Shown here in pieces: positions 37,853-47,433 of a DNA stretch of 64,000 nt. Every line of letters begins with the position of its first letter. Positions within the stretch are counted from its first letter, which is position 1. The notes under the pieces are model-generated. The model had not been told where the DNA came from and did not search any database. It was given only the letters and a program-made list of their open reading frames with translations. Both the position numbers and the translations under genes were made by a program. Source of the stretch: Mycobacterium sp. ACS4331 (lineage in GTDB: Bacteria; Actinomycetota; Actinomycetes; Mycobacteriales; Mycobacteriaceae); the NCBI RefSeq assembly GCF_001667265.1, contig NZ_LZHW01000006.1, positions 1-64,000 on the forward strand, given 5' to 3'.

Positions 37853-40800
37853 GCGCGCTGAACGTCTTCAAGGCTGTCCGTACGGTCGGCACCGCGCTGC
37901 CCGCCGAGGCGGTCCCGCGCGCCAACGAACTGCGGATGCCCGGTCAGACCGCCGAGGCCTATCAACTGTCGCCGGGGATGGCGGTCAACGGTGCCATCGC
38001 CCGCGCCTGGGAGGCCATGCTGGCCGCGCACCGCGCCTGGCGCGCCGCGCTGGAGCGGCTGCCCGAAGGGGATGCCGCCACAAAGATCACCCGGGACAAG
38101 TGGCTGTTGCCCCTGCTCTACGAACTCGGTTGGGGCCGTCCCGATGTCATCAGCGGCGGGCTTGCTGTGCCGCCCGGGCTCGGCGAGACCGAGGCCCCGC
38201 ACTTCCCCATCTCCCATCGGGTCGCCTGGCCAGACGCTGCCAGCGCCGCAGCCTGGGTGCCGCTGCATCTGGTCGGTGCGGGCGTGGACCTGGACACCAA
38301 GACCGCCGGGGTCACCGCACGCGCACCGCAGGCCATGGTGCAGGACTACCTCAACCGCGAAGACCGCGCCCTGTGGGCGATCGTGTCCAACGGACACCAG
38401 CTGCGTCTGCTGCGTGACGCCTCAAGCCTCACCCGGCAGTCCTTCGTCGAATTCGACCTCGACGCCATCTTCACCGACCAGCTCTACGCCGACTTCCGGG
38501 TGCTGTTCCTGACCGTGCATGCCAGCCGGTTTGCGCCCCGCCTCGATGACAAGGCGGCCAAGGCCATAACACCCGACGCCGACAGCGACGGCTCTGCCGA
38601 AGACGCCGACATCGAGGTCACCGAACCCAAGCTGGACAACTGCTGGCTGGAGCGCTGGCGCACCACCGCCATCGACGACGGCGCCCGCGCACTGCTGAAC
38701 CTGCAGCACGGCATCGCCGCCGCACTGCAGGAGCTCGGAACCGGGTTCGTCGCGCACCCCGCCAACGTGGCACTGCGGGAGACCCTGGCCGCGGCCACCG
38801 ACGCCGACCGCGACCTGCAGCGTGCCCTGCTGCGCATCGCCTACCGGTTGATCGTGCTGTTCGTGGTCGAGGACCGTGACCTGCTGCACCGCTCCGATGC
38901 CCCAGAGAGCGCACGCACCCTGTATGCGGACTATTTCTCCACGGCACGGTTGCGCCGGGTGGCGGCCGAGCCGATCGGCGGCTGGCACACCGACCTGTGG
39001 GAAGCGCACCAGATCGTCACCGACGCACTGGCCGGCGACGGCCTGCCCGCCCTCGGACTGAGCGGTCTGGGCGCGAGCCTGTATTCACGGGACGCGCTGA
39101 GCATTCTCGATGGCGCGAAACTGCCCAACCGGGCGTTGTTGGCTGCGGTGCGAGCACTGGCCCAGATCGACGACCCGGTCACCGGGCTGCCGCGCCCGGT
39201 CGACTACCGCAACCTCGACAGCGAAGAACTCGGCGGCATGTATGAGGGTCTGCTGGCCTACACGCCGCGCTATCATGCCGACGAGCGAACCTTCACCCTG
39301 GACGTGGCGACCGGCAACGACCGCAAGAAGTCCGGCTCCTACTACACCCCCTCCGAGCTCATCGCGTTGGTCCTCGACGAGGCACTCGACCCGCTGATCG
39401 ACGAGGCCATCCGAGGGGCCGATCCCGAGCGGGCGCTTCTCGATCTCACGGTGGTCGACCCAGCGTGTGGCAGTGGGCATTTCGTGGTCGCCGCGGCACG
39501 GCGCATCGCCGCCGCCCTGGCTACCGTGCGCACCGGCGAGACCGAACCCACCCCCGCCGCGCTGCGGGCGGCCACCGCCGATGTGATCGAGCGCTGCGTC
39601 TACGGCGTGGACCTCAACGACCTGGCCATCGAGATCACCAAGGTGGCGCTCTGGCTGGAAGCGTTCGACGCCGACCGTCCCTTCCCCTTCCTCGACGCGC
39701 ACTTTCGGGTCGGCAATGCGCTGCTGGGCACCACGCCGGAATTGTTGCGGCACAACATTCCCGACACCGCTTTCGTCGCTCTCGGAGATGACGACAAGGA
39801 CTGGACCAAGAAGCTCAAGGCCCGCAACAAGGCCGAACGCCTAGCCGACCAAGGTCAACTTGCGTTGAGTTTCGGCTCCGAAACCCTCAACGTCGAAACC
39901 AGCCAGTTCACCAAGGCCGCGCACGACGCCGACACCGGCACTGTCGCCTCCGTCGCCGCACTGCGTGCCCGCGCCGACGCCTGGCGCCGCCTGGAGGCCG
40001 ACCCGGAACTGGTGGCCGCCAAACTGGTGGCCGATGCCTGGTGCGCGGCGTTCGTGCAACCCAAGACCGGTGCGACCACCTCCGGGCAGGGCATCACCCA
40101 CGCCACCATGCGTGCACTGTCCGAAGCCCCGGAATCCGTACCGGACACCCTCGTCAGCCAGATCGATGCCCTGGCCCGGCAGTACCGGTTCTTCCACTGG
40201 CACTTGGAGTTCCCCGGCATCTTCACGGTCCCCGATGACGGCAGCGCCGACCCAGACACCGGCTGGACGGGTGGTTTCTCCTGTGTGGTCGGCAACCCGC
40301 CGTGGGAGCGGGTGAAGATCCAGGACAAGGAGTTCTTCGGAAACGCGGGCCGTCCCGACATCGAAAGCGCGGCGACCGCGGCGATCCGCAAGAAGATGAT
40401 CGACAACCTCGCCGACACCGATCCCGATCTGTACCGTGCCTACCGTGCCGCGCTGCGGCAATCGGACGGCACCGCGCACCTGCTGCTCAAGAGTGGCCGC
40501 CACCCGTTCACCGGTCAGGGTGACGTCAACACCTACAGCGTCTTCGCCGAAACCATGCGCACCGTCACCCACCCCGAGGGTGCGGCCGGCATCATCACCC
40601 CGACCGGATTGGCCACCGACAAGACCACTTCGCCGTTCTTCGCCGACACGCTGAGCAATCACCGCCTCTATGCGTTCTACGATTTCGAGAACGAAGCCAA
40701 GATATTCCGAGATGTCCACAATCAGTTGCGATTCGCCGTCACGACGATGACCGGAGTGTCGCGCAAGGTCGAGCGAACGCGCTTCGCCTTTTACACCCGC

Positions 40801-41961
40801 TACATGTCCGACGTTCCCGAGCGCAGATTTGAACTCGCCGCCAAGGAAGTTCTGGCTCTCAACCCGAATACCGGCACCTTGCCGATGTTCCGAAGCCGGA
40901 AGGACGCCGACATCACCCTCGGCATCTACTCGCGTCATCCCGTACTAATCCGTGATGACGACCCCGACGGCAACCCGTGGGGACTATCCTTCGCGACGTT
41001 ATTTCACATGGCCAACGACTCCGAGCTGTTCCACACGCCGGACGACCTCGCTGACGCCGAATTCAACGGCTGGTCCTACACCCGCGGCAACAAGGAGTAC
41101 GTGCCGCTGTACGAGGCGAAGATGCTCAGCCACTTCGACCACCGATACGCAACCTATAAGGGCGCGACCCAGGCGCAGTTGAATAAGGGGACTCTGCCGC
41201 GGCTGACCGATGAGCAGCACGACGATCCGGAGCTTGAATCGCTGGCGCGGTATTGGGTAGGGCGCTCCGAAGCGGACGCCAAGCTCGTCGACCGTTGGGA
41301 TCGCGGTTGGCTGCTCGGCTGGCGCGATATCACTAACGCAAGTAACGAAAGGACATTCGTGCCGTCTGTGCTACCTACATCTGGTGTCGGCCATGTCTTT
41401 CCGGTGGCGTTCCCTCATGATTCGGTGACCTCGGTCCGGCTTCACGGACTCTGGTCTAGCGCTGTGTTCGACTTTGTTGCACGGCAGAAGTTGAGCGGAA
41501 CACACATGACCTACAACATCGTGAAGCAGCTTGCGTGCCCGTCTCCCGAAGTGTTCCAGAAGCCGACTCCCTGGCGCCACAGTAAGCATCTCGAAACATG
41601 GTTGAAGCCCTACGTTCTCGAGCTTTCCTACACGTCACGCCGGCTGGCGCCATATGCTCAAGACCTCGGAGACACCGGTCCGCCATTCCGCTGGGATTCC
41701 GAGCGCCGTGCGCTCCTCCGCGCAGATCTCGACGCGGGGTTCCTTCACATCTACGTCTTGGATCGAGATGAAGCCGAGCATGTCCTCGACTCGTTCCCCG
41801 TCGTCCGCAAGTACGAGGAACGCGACTTCGGCGAGTACCGCACCAAGCGCCTGGTGCTGGAAGCCTACGACCGCATGGCCGAGGCGATCGCCAATGGCGG
41901 CACTGGCTGGAATCCGCTCGCGGACCCGCCCGCCGGTCACGGACCTCGCCATCCCGAATAA
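37849..41961 (+). CDS. Large Eco57I/PglX-like N6-adenine DNA methyltransferase
   Basis: ATG 37849; 1370 residues. The SAM-binding motif I is VDPACGSGHFVVAA near 534-547 and the catalytic motif IV is GNPPWERVK with NPPW near 815-819, the signature of gamma-class adenine methylases. An N-terminal region of about 500 residues has no nuclease motif I can see (LSGLGASLYSRDALSILDGA precedes the SYYTPSELIALVL entry to the catalytic domain). The C-terminal 400 residues probably recognise the target sequence (NPWGLSFATLFHMAND, GRSEADAKLVDRWDRGWLLG). Comparable proteins are PglX of BREX and DrmMI of DISARM, which mark self DNA. The lack of a nuclease domain in it fits a helicase-based system. Confidence 0.88.
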   Translation: MSALNVFKAVRTVGTALPAEAVPRANELRMPGQTAEAYQLSPGMAVNGAIARAWEAMLAAHRAWRAALERLPEGDAATKITRDKWLLPLLYELGWGRPDVISGGLAVPPGLGETEAPHFPISHRVAWPDAASAAAWVPLHLVGAGVDLDTKTAGVTARAPQAMVQDYLNREDRALWAIVSNGHQLRLLRDASSLTRQSFVEFDLDAIFTDQLYADFRVLFLTVHASRFAPRLDDKAAKAITPDADSDGSAEDADIEVTEPKLDNCWLERWRTTAIDDGARALLNLQHGIAAALQELGTGFVAHPANVALRETLAAATDADRDLQRALLRIAYRLIVLFVVEDRDLLHRSDAPESARTLYADYFSTARLRRVAAEPIGGWHTDLWEAHQIVTDALAGDGLPALGLSGLGASLYSRDALSILDGAKLPNRALLAAVRALAQIDDPVTGLPRPVDYRNLDSEELGGMYEGLLAYTPRYHADERTFTLDVATGNDRKKSGSYYTPSELIALVLDEALDPLIDEAIRGADPERALLDLTVVDPACGSGHFVVAAARRIAAALATVRTGETEPTPAALRAATADVIERCVYGVDLNDLAIEITKVALWLEAFDADRPFPFLDAHFRVGNALLGTTPELLRHNIPDTAFVALGDDDKDWTKKLKARNKAERLADQGQLALSFGSETLNVETSQFTKAAHDADTGTVASVAALRARADAWRRLEADPELVAAKLVADAWCAAFVQPKTGATTSGQGITHATMRALSEAPESVPDTLVSQIDALARQYRFFHWHLEFPGIFTVPDDGSADPDTGWTGGFSCVVGNPPWERVKIQDKEFFGNAGRPDIESAATAAIRKKMIDNLADTDPDLYRAYRAALRQSDGTAHLLLKSGRHPFTGQGDVNTYSVFAETMRTVTHPEGAAGIITPTGLATDKTTSPFFADTLSNHRLYAFYDFENEAKIFRDVHNQLRFAVTTMTGVSRKVERTRFAFYTRYMSDVPERRFELAAKEVLALNPNTGTLPMFRSRKDADITLGIYSRHPVLIRDDDPDGNPWGLSFATLFHMANDSELFHTPDDLADAEFNGWSYTRGNKEYVPLYEAKMLSHFDHRYATYKGATQAQLNKGTLPRLTDEQHDDPELESLARYWVGRSEADAKLVDRWDRGWLLGWRDITNASNERTFVPSVLPTSGVGHVFPVAFPHDSVTSVRLHGLWSSAVFDFVARQKLSGTHMTYNIVKQLACPSPEVFQKPTPWRHSKHLETWLKPYVLELSYTSRRLAPYAQDLGDTGPPFRWDSERRALLRADLDAGFLHIYVLDRDEAEHVLDSFPVVRKYEERDFGEYRTKRLVLEAYDRMAEAIANGGTGWNPLADPPAGHGPRHPE

Positions 41962-41978
41962 TCAAGCAAGGGAACAAT

Positions 41979-42146
41979 ATGCCAAACTTCGTCCTCAACG
42001 TGGGCCTAGTGAACGGTGTAGACCAACTCAAGGAACTCGGCCGCTATCGCTTCGCCGAGGTACTCGGCAAGTTCGGCGTCGCGATTCCCCCGAACAGTCC
42101 GGATCGCAAAGATATCGCACCACCCGATTGGATCGACGCGTCATGA
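41979..42146 (+). CDS. 55-residue protein between the methylase and protease genes
   Basis: ATG 41979 follows AAGGGAAC, and the TGA stop at 42144-42146 overlaps the ATG of the protease gene, so it is embedded in the operon. It has a hydrophobic start (PNFVLNVGLVNGVDQLKELG), a short basic-aromatic helix (RYRFAEVLGKFGV) and a Pro/Asp-rich end (PPNSPDRKDIAPPDWIDAS). It is soluble, with no membrane segment or signal. Its tight packing and good ribosome site argue that it is real. It could be an adaptor, an inhibitor of the protease or a toxin-like peptide; no family is recognised. Confidence 0.6.
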   Translation: MPNFVLNVGLVNGVDQLKELGRYRFAEVLGKFGVAIPPNSPDRKDIAPPDWIDAS

Positions 42147-43036
42147 CCGAAGCTGGCGCAAGCCCTCCTGAGTGCAAAATTCAGTTCCCGAACGAGTACT
42201 TCCACTCGGTGTCAATCAGAATGCTGTGGCATCCCGACGGCGGCGTCAACCCGGACAAGGTTGTTAACCCGGCAGACGGCAGCCTGCGGCCTGACGTCCG
42301 GCCGTGTACGCAGGGCACCGGATTCTTCTATCGTTTCGACGGGAGGAACTATCTCGTGACGGCCCGGCACTGCTTCACAGATCGGGCCTGGCGCACAAAC
42401 GAATACCTGATACCTCCTGTAACTCCGACGCACCTAACCATGACCTTGCGCACCAAGCCGCACTCCGACATCTTGGACGCCAACCACCTCGGCGTCGTCG
42501 ACTTCTGCCTCAAACTGGTCGATGAAGACGAGAACCCGTTGTGGCTCGAACACCCCCGCGGCTATCAGATAGATATCGCAGCTCGCCCACTCGATGACCT
42601 CCCCGTAGACGAATTGCTGTTCCTCCCGCTTGAGCCGAAAGACGCTGCCTACGGAACCGACCCGCGGTTTTGGGTTACCGATGACGTCTACACCGTTGGA
42701 TTCCCATTCGGTCTAGACCACGGATTCCTCTGGCCCATATGGATGCGCGGCACGGTAGCGTCCGAGCCTACGCTCTACTTCCCGTACAAGGGAGAAGAGT
42801 ATCCGCTTTTCTTGGTGGATGCTCGCACCCGTCCGGGACAATCCGGCTCACCCGTGTTTCTGCGCAGGCGCCATTTCACCGACATCGCCTCCGATGATCT
42901 CCTACCTCGTCTGCGGCTCGTCGGGATCTACTCAGGACGCCTGAACGAAGAATCGGAGCTCGGATTCGCTTGGCATGTAGGAGAACTCGACAAGCTGTGC
43001 AAAGCCAAACAGTACGCGACGAAGAGCAAGTCTTAG
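42143..43036 (+). CDS. Trypsin-like serine protease
   Basis: 297 residues from ATG 42143. The chymotrypsin-fold triad can be placed: GTGFFYRFDGRNYLVTARHC with His76, VVDFCLKL with Asp120, and RPGQSGSPVF with Ser234 (GxSGxP). No signal peptide or transmembrane segment, so it is probably cytoplasmic, unlike most mycobacterial trypsin-like proteases. It could cleave a partner in the operon after phage sensing, as proteases do in several known defence systems, but no substrate is known. The gene is coupled to the 55-residue protein and followed by 18 bp before the UvrD gene. Confidence 0.8.
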   Translation: MTEAGASPPECKIQFPNEYFHSVSIRMLWHPDGGVNPDKVVNPADGSLRPDVRPCTQGTGFFYRFDGRNYLVTARHCFTDRAWRTNEYLIPPVTPTHLTMTLRTKPHSDILDANHLGVVDFCLKLVDEDENPLWLEHPRGYQIDIAARPLDDLPVDELLFLPLEPKDAAYGTDPRFWVTDDVYTVGFPFGLDHGFLWPIWMRGTVASEPTLYFPYKGEEYPLFLVDARTRPGQSGSPVFLRRRHFTDIASDDLLPRLRLVGIYSGRLNEESELGFAWHVGELDKLCKAKQYATKSKS

Positions 43037-43054
43037 TTCGGTTGGGAGAGCAGA

Positions 43055-45148
43055 ATGCCACTTGCCATCGATAAGGGATTCATCACCGACCTCGCCAAGC
43101 TGGAGAAGCCTGTCGCGAAGCGGGTTGCCGAGGTGTTCGATGAGTTCGACGCCGCCACCCACACCGGGCTGCATCTGGAGAAGATCGCCAACGCCCGCAA
43201 CCCGCGGTTCCGCTCCATCCGCATCGACCAGGCGTGGCGCGGCATCGTGCTCGCTCCCGTCACCGGGGACGTCTACACCCTGCTGAAAGTGCTGCACCAC
43301 GACGACGCGTACGCCTGGGCGCAACGCAGCAATGTCTCCGTCAACTCCGCCACCGGCGGCATCGAGATCCGCGACGAAGCCGAACTCGACCGCCAGATAC
43401 CCGAGATGGAACAGGCCGCCAAGAGCGCCGGCACCCCGATCTTCGCCCACATCAAAGACGGCGAACTCACCAAACTCGGCATCGATGACAAAGTGCTGGC
43501 CTTCGCGCGCACCGTCACCGACGCTGCCCAACTCGATGCCGCGAAATCTTTTCTCCCCGAAACCCAGTGGGATGTGCTGTTCGGGCTCGCCGCCGGTTAC
43601 ACCCCGGAAGAGGTATGGGCTGACTTGGGTGCGCAGATCCTCAATGAGCCCGTCGACACTGAGGACATCGACGCCGCCATCCTGCGCAGCAACGGCCGCG
43701 TCGTCCTGGTTTCCGGCCCCGACGAACTGATGGACGTCTTCGCCTACCCATTCGCCACCTGGCGGGTGTACCTGCACCCCACCCAGCGCGCCGTCGTCGA
43801 CGCCAGCTATAAGGGCCCGGCCCGCGTCACCGGCGGCCCGGGCACCGGCAAGACCGTCGTCGCCCTGCACCGCGCGCACATGCTCGCCAAACGCGGCGAC
43901 GGCAAGGTCCTGGTCACCACCTTCACCTCGACACTGTCCGAAACTCTGCAAACCGGCCTGGACATGCTCATCGATGATGAAAACGCCGAGGCGCGGATCG
44001 CGGTGTCGCACGTCGACCGGATCGCGCATCGTGTCTTCCGCAAGGTCCACGGCGCACCGCACCTGCTCGGCGCCGAGGACGAGAAGGCGCTGTGGGCCGG
44101 GCTGATCGGCGAACTCGGACTCAGTTTCACCCCGGTGTTTTTGTCCGAGGAATGGCGACAGGTGGTGCTGGCCCGGCGCATCAGCACCGCGGACGAATAT
44201 CTGGCTGCCAAGCGGACCGGCCGCGGCCGCGCCCTCGGACCGGCCCAACGAGCTCAGGTGTGGCAGGCGATCTGGGAGTTCGAGCAGACACTGACCCAAC
44301 AGGGCGTCTGGACGCATGAGACCATCCGGCGAGAGGCGACCAGACTGCTCGAGGAATCGTCAGAAAAACCGTTCCGCCACGTCATCATCGACGAAGCCCA
44401 GGACCTCAGTCCCGACCAGTGGCGGCTGCTGCGCGCAGCCGTCGCCGAAGCTCCCGACGACATCTTCATCGCCGGGGACACCCACCAACGCATCTACGAC
44501 AACCGGGTCAGTCTCCGCGAGGTCGGCATCAACATCGCCGGCCGGTCCTCACGCCTGAACATCAACTACCGCACGACCGCCGAGATTCTCGGGTGGAGCC
44601 TGGGCCTGCTGCGCGGCGAACCGATCGACGACATGGAAGGCGGTTTGGACTCGATCGCCGGCTGCAAGTCCTATGTGCACGGACTCGCGCCGGCACTGAG
44701 CGGCAATCCGAGTGCAGACGCCGAAGCGCAGTTCATCGCCACCAGGGTCCGAGACTGGGTCGACGGCGGCGTCGCACCATCGGAGATCGGAATCGCCGTG
44801 CGCTCCAAATGGCTGACCTCCAAGATCGAAAGCGCGCTGCGCAAGGCCGGTGTGGACGCCATCGACCTGGCCAAGGCCTCCGATGACGACGACGCGGTTC
44901 GGGTGGGGACGATGCACCGCGTGAAGGGCCTGGAGTTCCGCTGCATGGTCGTCGCCGGTGTCGGCGACAAGCTCGTCCCCGCCGTCAACGCCGTCACGCC
45001 GATATCGGATGACCGGCAAACCCATCAACTAGACCTGGAACGGGAACGCTGCCTACTCTTCGTGGCCTGCACCCGGGCCCGCGAGGAGTTGCTCGTCACC
45101 TGGCACGGTGAGCCCAGTCCGTTTCTGACTGCCCTCGACAAGAACTGA
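43055..45148 (+). CDS. UvrD/REP-type helicase with an N-terminal RelE-like domain
   Basis: ATG 43055 behind GGGAGAG; 697 residues. Residues 1-90 resemble the RelE/ParE fold (LAKLEKPVAKRVAEVFDEFD, LHLEKIANARNPRFRSIRID, WRGIVL, YTLLKVLHHDDAYAWAQR). The helicase carries Walker A GGPGTGKT near 260-267, Walker B HVIIDEAQDLSP near 440-451, SRLNINYRTT, and VGTMHRVKGLEFRCMVV and FVACTRAREELLV at the end. The RelE-like part may bind ribosomes, RNA or DNA; in related proteins it is a fixed part of the architecture, not an active toxin as far as I know. Its place in the operon is unusual for a stand-alone repair helicase. Confidence 0.85.
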   Translation: MPLAIDKGFITDLAKLEKPVAKRVAEVFDEFDAATHTGLHLEKIANARNPRFRSIRIDQAWRGIVLAPVTGDVYTLLKVLHHDDAYAWAQRSNVSVNSATGGIEIRDEAELDRQIPEMEQAAKSAGTPIFAHIKDGELTKLGIDDKVLAFARTVTDAAQLDAAKSFLPETQWDVLFGLAAGYTPEEVWADLGAQILNEPVDTEDIDAAILRSNGRVVLVSGPDELMDVFAYPFATWRVYLHPTQRAVVDASYKGPARVTGGPGTGKTVVALHRAHMLAKRGDGKVLVTTFTSTLSETLQTGLDMLIDDENAEARIAVSHVDRIAHRVFRKVHGAPHLLGAEDEKALWAGLIGELGLSFTPVFLSEEWRQVVLARRISTADEYLAAKRTGRGRALGPAQRAQVWQAIWEFEQTLTQQGVWTHETIRREATRLLEESSEKPFRHVIIDEAQDLSPDQWRLLRAAVAEAPDDIFIAGDTHQRIYDNRVSLREVGINIAGRSSRLNINYRTTAEILGWSLGLLRGEPIDDMEGGLDSIAGCKSYVHGLAPALSGNPSADAEAQFIATRVRDWVDGGVAPSEIGIAVRSKWLTSKIESALRKAGVDAIDLAKASDDDDAVRVGTMHRVKGLEFRCMVVAGVGDKLVPAVNAVTPISDDRQTHQLDLERERCLLFVACTRAREELLVTWHGEPSPFLTALDKN

Positions 45149-45162
45149 ACAGGAGTGCCCGC

Positions 45163-47433
45163 ATGACCCGACTCTCGACGCTGCTCGACGAAATCGACTC
45201 CGGCGTAGTACTTCTCCCGGAATTCCAACGCGGCTACGTTTGGAACCGCGACCAGGTCCGCGGTCTCATGCGCTCGCTGTACCGCGGCTACCCCGTCGGC
45301 GGGTTGCTGGTGTGGGAAACGACCTCGGACGACATCACGGTGCGCGGTGCTACCGGCGGCAGCGGCACCCGGCAGCTTCTCCTCGATGGCCAGCAGCGGG
45401 TCACGTCGATGTATGGCGTCGTCCGCGGTGCGCCACCGCCATTCTTCGAGGGCGACAAGAATGCGTTCACCGGGTTGCACTTCAATGTGGAAACCGAGTC
45501 CTTCGAGTTCTACGCGCCGACGAAGATGGCCGGCGACCCGACCTGGGTCAACGTCACCGAGCTCTTCCGCAAAGGCCCCTTCGAGTACCTGACCGCATTC
45601 CCCGATGTCGAACGCGAGGTGCTCAATACTTACCTTGAGCGCCTGAACCGGATCAAGGAGATCGAGAACCGCAACTTCAACTCAGAGAAGATCACCGGGG
45701 CGGGTAAGACGGTCGAGGAAGTCGTCGACATCTTCAACAAGGTCAACTCCGGCGGCACCAAACTGTCCAAGGGCGATCTCGCGTTGGCGAAACTCTGTGC
45801 GGAGTGGCCGGACGCCCGCAAGGAGCTGCGGGACAGCCTGGATCGGTGGAAGAAGGCCGGCTTCCGGTTCTCTTTGGACTGGTTGCTGCGCAATGCGACG
45901 GCGGTTGCCACCGGCCGGGCGCTGTTCTCCTCGTTGACCGACGTGTCAGCCGTTGAGTTCGAGTCGGCGCTGGGAAAGTCGGTGAGCCACATCGGCACGT
46001 TCCTCGACGCTGCATCCGGTCGCCTCGGCCTCGACCACGACCGGGTTCTCATGGGCCGCTATGCCACTCCTGTCATCACCCGACTGCTTCAGTTTAATGG
46101 CGGCGGATTCACCGACAGCGCGCACCGCGACAAGGTCTTGTACTGGTATGTGCATTCGGCACTGTGGGGCCGATTCAGCGGCTCGACGGAAACCTACCTA
46201 CAACAGGACTACGACGCCGTCGAACGTGGCGGGGTGGACGCGCTGATCTCCACGCTGGAACGCGTCCGCGGCGGCCACCTGGCGGTGGGCCCCGATGACT
46301 TCTCCGGCTCGACCCGCGGGTCACGGTTCTATCCCCTGCTGTACCTGCTCACTCGTGTCGACGGTGCGCGTGATTTCGGTAGCGGATTGGAACTGCGCGC
46401 CGAGCTGCTGGGCAAGCTGACCTCGCTGCAGGTGCATCACATTTTCCCTAAAGCGTTGTTGCGCAAGCACGGGTTCGACCGCAACGAGATCAATGCGATC
46501 GCGAACTTCTGCTTCCTCACACAAGACACCAACATCAAGATCGGAATGCGCGATCCGGCCGAATACCTACCGGAAGTACAGGCCAAGCATCCTGGTGCGC
46601 TCGAGTCGCAGTGGATTCCGACGGATCCCGACCTGTGGCAGGTCGAGCGGTATAAGGACTTCCTAGCTGCTCGCCGCGAACTGTTGGCCGCGTCGGCGCA
46701 GGCATTCCTGGAAAGCCTGCGCAATCCCGAGGGGTCACACGACGCCGTGGTTCTGGAACGTCTGCAGGTCGCAGACGAAGTCATCGACGACCCCCGCGGT
46801 GTGCAGGTACGGGCCCTGATCACTGAGCTTGAAAGCCGCGGCTTTGCATCCCCGATCGTGGATACAGAAATCCCCGATCCGATCAGTGGTGCAGAACTTG
46901 CTGTCGCCGAGGCATTTTGGCCCGAAGGCCTACAACCTGGAGTCGGCTCACCGGTGGTGCTTGAACTCGATCCCGAGGACGCCGACCTACCGCGGTTGGA
47001 AGAACTCGGGTATCAGGTATTCACCTCGGTGGATGCACTGCTGGGCTTCGTCGAGAACGAGGGAATCCTTGCTGCGGGCGATCAGCCGGTGCAGGTCGTC
47101 AATGAGACCGAGAGCCCTGAAACGGGCCTGCACACGGAGTTCGCGCAGCGCATGAAAGATGTCTACGACCGCGGCCGAACTGAAGCCAATTACACCGCAA
47201 GCTACTACCTCAGCATGCTGGCACAGTTTGGTCCGCTGGAGACTGCACACCGACTCCTCGGGTCGCCCGCCATTTCCGACGGGTTTGCAGAGCTCTGGGA
47301 ACGCGGGCGACTCGACCTCACTGTGGAGGCGGTGGTGGGGGATCCCAAATTCTCGGCTCTCTTCGGTGAGGAGGAGATTGCCGTGGCGCGCCGCCGGCTG
47401 GAGCAGTTTGGATATGTCCCCACGACTGGCTAA
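45163..47433 (+). CDS. DUF262-HNH protein (GmrSD-like nuclease)
   Basis: ATG 45163 with AGGAG; 756 residues. The N-terminal DUF262 domain has the ParB-like signature: LLPEFQRGYVWNRDQVRGLM, then LLLDGQQRVTSMYGV near 72-84. The middle part is helical. Residues about 420-470 are an HNH-type site: LQVHHIFPKALLRKHG and NFCFLTQDTNIKIG. This pairing is found in GmrSD type IV endonucleases and in the BrxU and SspE families, in which DUF262 hydrolyses a nucleotide and controls the nuclease. The extra C-terminal 280 residues (acidic, with LPRLEELGYQVFTSVDALLG) have no clear match. Last gene of the run; stops overlap with the convergent metalloprotease locus. Confidence 0.82.
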   Translation: MTRLSTLLDEIDSGVVLLPEFQRGYVWNRDQVRGLMRSLYRGYPVGGLLVWETTSDDITVRGATGGSGTRQLLLDGQQRVTSMYGVVRGAPPPFFEGDKNAFTGLHFNVETESFEFYAPTKMAGDPTWVNVTELFRKGPFEYLTAFPDVEREVLNTYLERLNRIKEIENRNFNSEKITGAGKTVEEVVDIFNKVNSGGTKLSKGDLALAKLCAEWPDARKELRDSLDRWKKAGFRFSLDWLLRNATAVATGRALFSSLTDVSAVEFESALGKSVSHIGTFLDAASGRLGLDHDRVLMGRYATPVITRLLQFNGGGFTDSAHRDKVLYWYVHSALWGRFSGSTETYLQQDYDAVERGGVDALISTLERVRGGHLAVGPDDFSGSTRGSRFYPLLYLLTRVDGARDFGSGLELRAELLGKLTSLQVHHIFPKALLRKHGFDRNEINAIANFCFLTQDTNIKIGMRDPAEYLPEVQAKHPGALESQWIPTDPDLWQVERYKDFLAARRELLAASAQAFLESLRNPEGSHDAVVLERLQVADEVIDDPRGVQVRALITELESRGFASPIVDTEIPDPISGAELAVAEAFWPEGLQPGVGSPVVLELDPEDADLPRLEELGYQVFTSVDALLGFVENEGILAAGDQPVQVVNETESPETGLHTEFAQRMKDVYDRGRTEANYTASYYLSMLAQFGPLETAHRLLGSPAISDGFAELWERGRLDLTVEAVVGDPKFSALFGEEEIAVARRRLEQFGYVPTTG

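Noticed and set aside
39841..40938. 365-residue frame antisense to the methylase gene
   Set aside because: Shadow of the coding strand with Gly/Val/Arg bias and no ribosome site.
29838..41961. Calling the three large genes a standard DISARM or BREX system
   Set aside because: No DrmC, no PglZ, BrxC or BrxL, and the extra protease, DUF262 and UvrD genes do not fit either definition, so only a resemblance is claimed.
42932..44317. 461-residue frame antisense to the UvrD helicase
   Set aside because: The sense strand holds the Walker A and B motifs; the antisense frame has no support.
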